Assembly (NCBI GenBank): GCA_910587425.1
Contig: CAJUKU010000002.1
Coordinates: 1-64,000, forward strand
Direction of reading: 5' to 3'
From: an uncultured Muribaculaceae bacterium
GTDB taxonomy: Bacteria > Bacteroidota > Bacteroidia > Bacteroidales > Muribaculaceae
DNA length: 64,000 nucleotides
A program made the position numbers and the translations under genes. The notes below the pieces were generated by a model. It was not told where the DNA came from and made no database searches. It saw only the letters and a list, made by a program, of their open reading frames with translations. Positions 24,072-30,592 of the stretch are shown one piece after another; position 1 is the stretch's first letter, and every line of letters starts with the position of its first letter.

Positions 24072-25238
24072 ATGACTGACCAACGCTATGACCTGCGCGG
24101 CGTAAGCGCATCAAAAGAAGATGTGCATAACGCTATCAAGAACATCGACAAGGGACTCTACCCCAAGGCGTTCTGCAAAATCATCCCCGACATTTTAGGC
24201 GGCGACCCCGATTGGTGCAACATCATGCATGCCGACGGCGCAGGAACAAAATCCTCGCTCGCTTACGCCTACTGGCGTGAGACCGGCGACCTGAGCGTCT
24301 GGAAAGGGATAGCGCAGGATGCGCTGATCATGAACATCGACGATCTGCTCTGCGTAGGCGCCACCGACAACATACTGGTGAGCAGCACAATAGGGCGCAA
24401 CAAAATGCTCGTACCGGGCGAAGTCATCGCAGCGATCATCAACGGCACCGAAGAACTCCTCGCCGAACTGCGCGAAATGGGTGTAGGTGTCTATTCCACC
24501 GGTGGAGAGACAGCCGACGTGGGCGATCTGGTGCGCACCATAATCGTTGACAGCACCGTGACATGCCGTATGCGTCGCGCCGACGTGATAGACAATGCCA
24601 ATATAGCAGCCGGCGACGTGATCGTCGGACTCGCCTCTTACGGACAAGCTACATACGAGCATGAATATAACGGAGGAATGGGCAGCAACGGACTAACCTC
24701 GGCACGCCACGACGTGTTCAACAAAGAGGTGGCACGCCGCTATCCGGAGACGTATGATGCCGCTGTTCCGCAGGAGCTTGTCTATTCCGGCAAGAAAGGA
24801 CTGACCGACGAAGTTGAGGATTCACCCCTCTGCGCCGGCAAACTCGTGCTCTCCCCCACCCGCACATACGCTCCGGTGATCAAACGGATTCTGAGCGAGA
24901 TGCGCCCCGCGATACATGGAATGGTGCATTGCTCCGGAGGCGCACAGACAAAGGTGATGCACTTCGTGGAGGGCAAACATGTGATCAAAGATAACCTCTT
25001 CCCCGTACCACCGCTGTTCCGCCTGATCCGCGAACAGTCGGGCACGGACTGGAAAGAGATGTACAAGGTTTTCAACATGGGTCACCGCATGGAGATCTAT
25101 CTTCCCGCAGCCGATGCACAGCGCGTGATCGACATAGCCCGCAGCTTCGGCATCGAGGCACAGGTGGTAGGTCGTGTGGAAGAGTCGGAGAGCAACCGCC
25201 TGACAATAGTCTCTCCGTTCGGCACATTCGAATATTAA
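24072..25238 (+). CDS. purM: Phosphoribosylformylglycinamidine cyclo-ligase (AIR synthase)
   Basis: This 388-aa cytoplasmic enzyme closes the imidazole ring in purine synthesis. The PurM-type N-terminal ATP-binding half shows HADGAGTKSSLAYAY, DALIMNIDDLLCVGA and STGGETADVGD; the C-terminal half has a glycine-rich GMVHCSGGAQTKV. It is a little longer than the enteric enzyme (about 345 aa). The start is the ATG at 24072; the open frame extends far upstream over cdsA, but only this start gives the family N-terminus. Confidence 0.92.
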   Translation: MTDQRYDLRGVSASKEDVHNAIKNIDKGLYPKAFCKIIPDILGGDPDWCNIMHADGAGTKSSLAYAYWRETGDLSVWKGIAQDALIMNIDDLLCVGATDNILVSSTIGRNKMLVPGEVIAAIINGTEELLAELREMGVGVYSTGGETADVGDLVRTIIVDSTVTCRMRRADVIDNANIAAGDVIVGLASYGQATYEHEYNGGMGSNGLTSARHDVFNKEVARRYPETYDAAVPQELVYSGKKGLTDEVEDSPLCAGKLVLSPTRTYAPVIKRILSEMRPAIHGMVHCSGGAQTKVMHFVEGKHVIKDNLFPVPPLFRLIREQSGTDWKEMYKVFNMGHRMEIYLPAADAQRVIDIARSFGIEAQVVGRVEESESNRLTIVSPFGTFEY

Positions 25239-25256
25239 TCTTACAGAGACACCACT

Positions 25257-26666
25257 TTGCAGCGACCGTCAGCACGACTCATGCTTGCCGCCATCGCAAC
25301 CGTTGCGGCGGCACTCGTTGCGGCATGCTCACACAGCGGCAGCAGTGCGGCTGATGAGGTGCCGGACTCGCTGCGGCGCCCGCTGCCCGACACACTGCGC
25401 GTAGGCACACTCTACAGCCCGACCTCGTATTTCATCTACCGAGAGGAGCCGATGGGACTTGATTTCGACCTGGTGAGCCGTCTCGCCGCCGACAAGGGGA
25501 TGGTGCTTGACCTGCATGTGGCACCGAGCCTTGCGCGGGTTGTGGAGATGCTCGACTCGGGCATGATCGACCTCGTAGCATACGAGGTGCCCGTGACCGG
25601 AGAGTACCGCAGCCGTGTGGTGCCTTGCGGAGTGGAGAACATAACACACCAGGTGCTTGTGCAACCACGCAAACGTGGCGAACTGATCACCGACGTGACA
25701 CAGCTCGTCGGGCGGGAAGTCTACGTGGAGAAAGACAGCAAATATCACCACCGAATGATGAACCTCAACGATGAGATCGGTGGAGGTATAATAATCAAGC
25801 CTGTGGATCGCGACACACTCATCACCGAAGACCTGATATCGATGGTTAGCGACGGCGAGATCCCGCTGACAGTGGTGGACAGCGACATAGCACGCCTGAA
25901 CAAGACATACTACAACGACCTCGACATCACCATGGAGGTCAGCTTCCCGCAGCGTGCGGCATGGGGCGTAGCTCCCGGCAACGAATGGCTGGGCGACTCG
26001 ATCGACGCCTGGATCAGCAGTGAGAATCCACGCCGTCAGCGCGCAGGGTTGCTCAAGCGCTATTTCGAGCTGAGCAAGGTGAGCGAGGAACGCCCGCGGA
26101 CATACAGCATAGACCTGTCGCGCGGCGAGGTATCGCCGTTCGACCATCTGTTCCGCCGCTATGCCTCCGAGATCGGCTGGGACTGGCGCCTGATAGCCGC
26201 ACAGGGATTTGCCGAGAGCCGTTTTGACTCCACGCAGGTATCATGGGCGGGCGCACGCGGAGTGATGCAGATCATGCCGCGCACGGCGCGAGCCTTCGGA
26301 CTCAGCGAAGACCAGATGACCGTGAACAGCCAGAGCATCGCCACTGCGGTGAAGATCATAGCGGATCTCGAACGCTCACTGTCGCGCAAGGTCGCCGATC
26401 CGGTGGAACGCCGCAAATTTGTAGTAGCAGCCTACAACTCGGGGCTCGCACACATACTCGACGCCATAGCCCTCGCCGAGAAGACCGGCGCAAATCCGAC
26501 GGTATGGGAGGGTAACGTTGCTCAGGCGCTGCTGCTGAAATCGAAGCCGGAGTATTACAATGATCCGGTGTGCAAATACGGGTATTTCCGCGGACGACAG
26601 ACCGTCGACTACGTAAACAAGGTGTACGGAATATATGACCGCGTGAAAGCCAGCAACATACAGTAA
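25257..26666 (+). CDS. mltF: MltF-like membrane-bound lytic murein transglycosylase
   Basis: The 469-aa lipoprotein joins a periplasmic solute-binding domain (family 3, about residues 45-275) to a C-terminal SLT lytic transglycosylase domain (about 290-460). The catalytic Glu is in AAQGFAESRFD, followed by GARGVMQIMPRTA and a VAAYNSG motif. It cleaves glycan strands of peptidoglycan to 1,6-anhydro products. I prefer the TTG start at 25257, because it places two Arg residues before the hydrophobic signal (lipobox LVAAC, Cys24); the ATG at 25281 would leave no positive charge. Confidence 0.92.
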   Translation: MQRPSARLMLAAIATVAAALVAACSHSGSSAADEVPDSLRRPLPDTLRVGTLYSPTSYFIYREEPMGLDFDLVSRLAADKGMVLDLHVAPSLARVVEMLDSGMIDLVAYEVPVTGEYRSRVVPCGVENITHQVLVQPRKRGELITDVTQLVGREVYVEKDSKYHHRMMNLNDEIGGGIIIKPVDRDTLITEDLISMVSDGEIPLTVVDSDIARLNKTYYNDLDITMEVSFPQRAAWGVAPGNEWLGDSIDAWISSENPRRQRAGLLKRYFELSKVSEERPRTYSIDLSRGEVSPFDHLFRRYASEIGWDWRLIAAQGFAESRFDSTQVSWAGARGVMQIMPRTARAFGLSEDQMTVNSQSIATAVKIIADLERSLSRKVADPVERRKFVVAAYNSGLAHILDAIALAEKTGANPTVWEGNVAQALLLKSKPEYYNDPVCKYGYFRGRQTVDYVNKVYGIYDRVKASNIQ

Positions 26667-26691
26667 ATAACCAAAACAAACACATAAACTC

Positions 26692-27237
26692 ATGAAAAAA
26701 ACTTATCTCAGCGGCGCCGTAGCGCTCACCCTCGCGAGCTCACTGCTCTTCTCATCGTGCATAGGCAGCTTCTCACTCACAAACAAGCTCCTGTCGTGGA
26801 ACCAGCATGTAGGCAACAAGTTCGTCAACGAGCTGGTGTTCTTCGCATTCTGGATTCTTCCCGTGTACGAAGTCTCTGCCCTCGCCGATATTCTTGTGCT
26901 CAACTCAATAGAGTTCTGGAGCGGCTCAAACCCCATGGCTAAGGGCACCAAGGTGATAGAAGGCAACGACGGTCGGTACCTCGTGGAGTGCGACGGCAAA
27001 GGCTACAACATCAAGAGCGAGAACGACGGCAGCATCGTGCGTCTGGACTTCGACGCCGATGTACAGACATGGAGCGTAACTGTCGACGGCAACACCATGC
27101 CCCTTATGACATTCGTTGACGACACCCACGTGCAGCTCCCCTGCACCGACGGCTCGACAATGACCGTGGAGCTTTCCAACGCCGGACTGCTCGCATACCG
27201 CCAGATGGCTGGTGAGGCACTGTTCGCATCACGTTGA
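26692..27237 (+). CDS. DUF3332-family lipoprotein
   Basis: The 181-aa product starts with a lipoprotein signal ending LFSSC (Cys23). The next segment, with LTNKLLSWNQHVGNKFVNELVFF then a hydrophobic stretch and LNSIEFWSGSNP, matches the DUF3332 pattern. The C-terminal half looks like a small beta domain. Its function is unknown. It follows the transglycosylase by 25 nt and shares its transcript. Confidence 0.85.
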   Translation: MKKTYLSGAVALTLASSLLFSSCIGSFSLTNKLLSWNQHVGNKFVNELVFFAFWILPVYEVSALADILVLNSIEFWSGSNPMAKGTKVIEGNDGRYLVECDGKGYNIKSENDGSIVRLDFDADVQTWSVTVDGNTMPLMTFVDDTHVQLPCTDGSTMTVELSNAGLLAYRQMAGEALFASR

Positions 27238-27282
27238 TAAAGATATGATGAGACACTGACTGTCTACAAACACAACAGAAAT

Positions 27283-27318
27283 CAGAGGCGCGGCTCCAGG
27301 AATGGAACCGCGCCTCTG
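27283..27318. terminator. Bidirectional terminator hairpin
   Basis: Arms of 15 bp (27283-27297 and 27304-27318), with CAGAGGCGCGG on the outside, pair with one mismatch. The hairpin lies between the convergent DUF3332 and S4-domain genes, with AT-rich flanks on both sides. Confidence 0.65.
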
Positions 27319-27381
27319 ATATATAATATAAATGCAGTAGCTTACAACGGCATGACGCATAAGATACTCATGCGATCATGA

Positions 27382-27843
27382 TTACACAAGTTCTGAATCA
27401 TCGGTGTCGTCATCATCGAGATCGTCGAAGTCGAAATCCCAGCCGTCGTCAAACTCTCCGGAAGCCTCGGCTGTGAAGCGCGACAGCTCGCGTCCCTCGC
27501 GCTTCGTGGGGCGTCCGAGTCCTTTACGGCGGTCGATGAATCCGCTGATCTTCACCACCTCAAGCAGGTCGAGCTGGCTCTGCGGAGTGATATTCTCCAG
27601 ATAGCCCGGCACGAGCTTCGCTCCGAGACGGTTTTCTGTGAGTGCAAGCACACGGAAGGAATATGTGACCGGCGGCTTACGCACACCCACCACATCGCCG
27701 ACCTTTACGGTGCGCGACGGTTTCGCGGGGGTATCGTTGATGGTCACACGCCCCTTCTTGCAAGCCTCGGAGCTGATGGTGCGGGTCTTGAAAATACGGG
27801 TAGCCCACATCCATTTGTCTACACGTTCCTCACTCTTAGGCAT
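27382..27843 (-). CDS. S4-domain RNA-binding protein (Hsp15-like)
   Basis: The product is about 153 aa. An N-terminal S4 fold (VDKWMWATRIFKTRTISSEACKKGRVTIN and KVGDVVGVR) is like heat-shock protein 15, which acts on stalled 50S subunits carrying nascent chains. The end is strikingly acidic (DFDFDDLDDDDTDDSE). I chose the ATG at 27843; a GTG at 27849 overlaps the pth stop. It follows pth directly, which fits a shared role in rescuing stalled translation. Confidence 0.88.
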   Translation of the reverse strand: MPKSEERVDKWMWATRIFKTRTISSEACKKGRVTINDTPAKPSRTVKVGDVVGVRKPPVTYSFRVLALTENRLGAKLVPGYLENITPQSQLDLLEVVKISGFIDRRKGLGRPTKREGRELSRFTAEASGEFDDGWDFDFDDLDDDDTDDSELV

Positions 27844-27845
27844 GA

Positions 27846-28409
27846 TCACTTATTGTTAAAGTTGCATGCGGCGACCTGCAGCCCGGCGAGACAGAACGTC
27901 TTTATCGCGTCGACCGCAACTTCGAGGCGTGCGGGCAGCTGCTCGAGCTGCTCCGCCGGGAACTGTCCGAGCACGAAATCAATCTGTCCGCCGCGCGGGA
28001 AATCGTTGCCGATACCGAACCGCAGACGCGGATACGCCTGGGTGCCGAGCATCTGGGCGATATTCTTAAGTCCGTTGTGCCCGGCATCGCTTCCCGAGGG
28101 CTTCATGCGTATTGCACCGAAAGGGAGCGCCAGATCGTCGACCACAACAAGGATATGGTCGATGTCGATCTTCTCGCGCTCTTTCCAGTAACGCACGGCA
28201 TTGCCGGAGAGATTCATGAATGTGGAGGGCTTGAGCAGCGTGAGCTGTTTGTTCTTGAGGCGTAGATGAGCCACGTCGCCATAACGGTCGGTGGTAAATG
28301 AAATATTGGACGCCTCGGCAAAGGCGTCCAATATCATGAATCCTATGTTATGGCGCGTGAGCCGGTATTCATCGCCTATATTGCCCAGCCCTACTATGAG
28401 ATATTTCAT
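27846..28409 (-). CDS. pth: Peptidyl-tRNA hydrolase
   Basis: The 187-aa enzyme frees tRNA from peptidyl-tRNAs dropped by ribosomes. Catalytic residues are in place: Asn10 in VGLGNIG, His20 in TRHNIGF, Asn66 in FMNLSG, and Asp in VVVDDLALP, followed by SDAGHNGL. It lies between rplY (56 nt upstream) and the S4 protein, an arrangement common in Bacteroidales. Confidence 0.97.
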   Translation of the reverse strand: MKYLIVGLGNIGDEYRLTRHNIGFMILDAFAEASNISFTTDRYGDVAHLRLKNKQLTLLKPSTFMNLSGNAVRYWKEREKIDIDHILVVVDDLALPFGAIRMKPSGSDAGHNGLKNIAQMLGTQAYPRLRFGIGNDFPRGGQIDFVLGQFPAEQLEQLPARLEVAVDAIKTFCLAGLQVAACNFNNK

Positions 28410-28465
28410 AAGCGTTGGGGTCTGATAGGTTTTGTGTCACCTTCCGGCGCCATCATGCGGCGTTA

Positions 28466-29125
28466 TCACTTGCCTGCAGCGGCAGCGGCGGCAGCGGCAC
28501 CACGTGCGGCACGTGTGAGCTGTACGGCGCAAACCACGGCGTTCTTGGCGTTGACGAGTTCAAGACCTTCGAAGTGGAGGTCGCCGATCTGGAGAGTCTT
28601 GCCGAGACCAAGGTGGTCGACGTTGATGATCACACGTTCGGGGATCTGTGTGTAGGGAGCTTTCACCTTGATCTTCTTCATGGAGAGGGTGAGCTTACCA
28701 CCAGCCTTCACACCTTCGGCGTGACCTTCGAGCTTAACGGGAACCTCGATGGTGACGGGCTTCTTGTCAGAAACCTCGAGGAGGTCGATGTGGAGGATAG
28801 TGTCCTTCACGGGGTGGAACTGGATATCCTTGAGGACAGCCATGCGCTTCTCGCCATGCACGTCGAGCTCGATGGCGAAGATGTCGGGGGTGTAGATGAG
28901 CTTGCGTACGGCATCGTTTGTAACAGCGAGGTCGGTAGTGATCAGACCCTGGTTGTTGCCGATCTCAACGATCTTCTCACCCTCACGGAGAGTGCCGGTG
29001 TAGGGAAGTGTGAACACCTCGCCACCATTGAGAACCACGGGAATCTTCTCCTCCTTGCGGAGTGCCTTTGCAGCTTTCTTGCCCAGATCTGTACGGGGCT
29101 CGGCTGTCAGTTGAAAAGTCTTCAT
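28466..29125 (-). CDS. rplY: 50S ribosomal protein L25 / general stress protein Ctc
   Basis: The 219-aa protein has the L25 5S-rRNA-binding domain (about residues 1-95, RTDLGKKAAKALRKEEKIPVVL) and the TL5-like C-terminal domain (about 96-190). The extreme C-terminus is a low-complexity Ala/Gly run (TRAARGAAAAAAAAGK). It is first in rplY-pth-S4 and has a strong consensus promoter. Confidence 0.96.
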   Translation of the reverse strand: MKTFQLTAEPRTDLGKKAAKALRKEEKIPVVLNGGEVFTLPYTGTLREGEKIVEIGNNQGLITTDLAVTNDAVRKLIYTPDIFAIELDVHGEKRMAVLKDIQFHPVKDTILHIDLLEVSDKKPVTIEVPVKLEGHAEGVKAGGKLTLSMKKIKVKAPYTQIPERVIINVDHLGLGKTLQIGDLHFEGLELVNAKNAVVCAVQLTRAARGAAAAAAAAGK

Positions 29126-29206
29126 TTTGTTGTGTTACTAAAAATTAAGTGATTGATTATTGCTCCTTAATTTCCCATCACACGCTGTGATGCTAAAAAG
29201 CGACTG

Positions 29207-29238
29207 CAAAGGTACGGATTTTTCCGTAGAACAGCAAA
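29207..29238 (-). promoter_or_regulatory. Promoter of rplY-pth-S4
   Basis: On the minus strand TTTG (29238-29235), exactly 20 nt, then TACCTTTG (29214-29207). The leader is about 75 nt. Confidence 0.75.
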
Positions 29239-29322
29239 TTCCGCGTGAATTTCCAGGGTTTTTCCTTTAAATCACTAAAGCTTAGCTGACAATTCCTAAT
29301 GTGTAACAACACTCGGTGAAGT

Positions 29323-29437
29323 AAGAATCTATGAATGCAACACAGAACTATTCTGTTGCTGTCGCAACAGGCACGGAACAGAAAGAACGACACAGAACTC
29401 CATACGGGTGGAGATGGAGGGAGCATGGGTAGTTGTG
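29323..29437. repeat. Dispersed repeat D, copy 1
   Basis: About 80 bp starting ATGAATGCAACACAGAACTA match copy 2 at 48557 closely, and weaker similarity continues through GAGGGAGCATGGGTAGTT. The core holds a hairpin, CTGTTGC-TGTC-GCAACAG. The copy lies just downstream of the toxin-antitoxin pair as transcribed. Confidence 0.75.
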
Positions 29438-29470
29438 GGGACACCAAATGCCACATCATTGACAGATCTG

Positions 29471-29776
29471 TCACTGTATGGTGAGACAGGATATCCCTAA
29501 CTTTTCTTCAATATTAGCGATGCTCTTGAAACTCAAGTTCTCGGTTCCCGAGAGCAATTTACTGACATACTGCGGGCTAACACCAAGTTTCAATGCAAGA
29601 TCCGCACGCTTCATTCCATTATCCTGCATATAGCCTATAAGGTTGACAGCCAGCTGACGCGACCAACGTAGCCAACCGGCATTCTCCCTACGCCATGCAG
29701 CTTCATCCACGAAACCAGACGCAGTCTCACTCTTGTGGTCTTCCAAAAATCTGATTGCTCTACTTGACATAATCAT
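29471..29776 (-). CDS. XRE-family antitoxin
   Basis: The 101-aa protein has a C-terminal lambda-repressor-like helix-turn-helix (MKRADLALKLGVSPQYVSKLLSGTENLSF, residues about 53-83). An N-terminal helical part (WLRWSRQLAVNLIGYM) probably contacts the partner protein. Its ATG overlaps the stop of the upstream gene as ATGA. Gene order, toxin first, is as in HigBA systems. It likely represses the operon through the palindrome at 30326-30346. Confidence 0.85.
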   Translation of the reverse strand: MIMSSRAIRFLEDHKSETASGFVDEAAWRRENAGWLRWSRQLAVNLIGYMQDNGMKRADLALKLGVSPQYVSKLLSGTENLSFKSIANIEEKLGISCLTIQ

Positions 29777-30324
29777 TCTTCATTTGTAAGTTCAACAAAA
29801 CTATCGCAGTCAAAGACTCCATTGTTTTTCAGATAAGCCCTGCAACTGTTAAGTTTACTCAATTCCAAAGCTGTGTGGTTGCGCTCCTGCATTGTCCGGG
29901 TCAATTTGATAGCGCCTCCTGTTACCACATATACATTTGGCTCCAGGCGTATTGCATATATCCTTAGCCAACTTGCGTGCCGAGCCCGATCCCAATTACG
30001 TGCTTTCTCGCGCGAAAGCTCAGACATGCGCATTTCATTTCCTCCTAATGGTTTAAACAATTCATCAAGATGTTCGGTGTAAGGGAAATCAAGAACCATA
30101 GCTTCAAGTACCTCAGCGTCTTCAAGAGTATCACCGACAGCTTGATCAAGCCGCTCAATCTTGAAGAACTCTTTAAGATCCTCAAAATTTTCCATGAAAA
30201 AATCAAGCAAATACTCTGCATTATTCCATTTTCGGAACAACAAAGTCAACTCATCAACCTCTTCATTTGGCGATTTTACAGCCCAAAGGTGATCATAGCC
30301 TGGGATAATCCTTACAAACCTCAT
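29773..30324 (-). CDS. Putative toxin of a type II toxin-antitoxin pair
   Basis: The 183-aa protein is not a confident member of a named toxin family. Its C-terminal part (LRIYAIRLEPNVYVVTGGAIKL then TRTMQERNHTALELSKLNSCRAYL) has the strand-then-helix pattern and conserved Lys/Arg spacing seen in RelE/HigB-like RNases. The N-terminal half is acidic and helical, and the whole is nearly twice the size of HigB. The ATG at 30324 is preferred because the upstream extension runs into the promoter. Local base content is clearly more AT-rich than the neighbours, a sign of transfer. Confidence 0.6.
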   Translation of the reverse strand: MRFVRIIPGYDHLWAVKSPNEEVDELTLLFRKWNNAEYLLDFFMENFEDLKEFFKIERLDQAVGDTLEDAEVLEAMVLDFPYTEHLDELFKPLGGNEMRMSELSREKARNWDRARHASWLRIYAIRLEPNVYVVTGGAIKLTRTMQERNHTALELSKLNSCRAYLKNNGVFDCDSFVELTNEE

Positions 30325-30325
30325 A

Positions 30326-30346
30326 ATTGTATAACGCTTATACAAT
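30326..30346. promoter_or_regulatory. Palindromic operator of the toxin-antitoxin operon
   Basis: ATTGTATAA (30326-30334) and TTATACAAT (30338-30346) form a perfect 9-bp inverted repeat with a 3-nt spacer. It lies between the -7 box and the toxin ATG, where a bound repressor would block transcription. Confidence 0.65.
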
Positions 30347-30348
30347 GG

Positions 30349-30379
30349 CAAAGTTATGCATTTGCATCGAAAAATGCAA
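30349..30379 (-). promoter_or_regulatory. Promoter of the toxin-antitoxin operon
   Basis: On the minus strand TTG (30379-30377), exactly 20 nt, then TAACTTTG (30356-30349). Confidence 0.75.
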
Positions 30380-30398
30380 CCTATAGGTTTATTTTTTT

Positions 30399-30456
30399 AC
30401 TTCGGAGACAATTTTCAGCTTTGGGGCTGAAAATATGTCTCCGCCCCGGCGCTCAG
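30399..30456 (+). repeat. REP-like element A5
   Basis: GGAGACAATTTTCAGC and GCTGAAAATATGTCTCC arms, followed by GCCCCGGCGCTCAG. It lies in the divergent gap between the toxin-antitoxin operon and lptD and is the only A copy outside the left 14 kb. Confidence 0.85.
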
Positions 30457-30557
30457 AAAAGCAGTAAATAATGTTTAAACTTGCAAAAAAGGTTGAGAGC
30501 GGGTGATGAAAAAGAGGAAAAGGGCGCGAAAAATGCTGCGGTTTGGGATAGATACGC

Positions 30558-30565
30558 TAACTTTG
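30558..30565 (+). promoter_or_regulatory. -7 box upstream of lptD
   Basis: TAACTTTG lies 28 nt before the inferred TTG start. A matching -33 TTG is not clear. Confidence 0.5.
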
Positions 30566-30592
30566 CAGTGGTAAACCAACGACACATCGCCT

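Larger units (their letters stand above)
29126..29470. other. Intergenic region with rplY promoter and dispersed repeat D1
   Basis: The 345-nt gap between the antitoxin gene and rplY (both minus) contains the rplY promoter and repeat D1. No gene is supported. No clear terminator for the toxin-antitoxin pair is seen. Confidence 0.6.
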
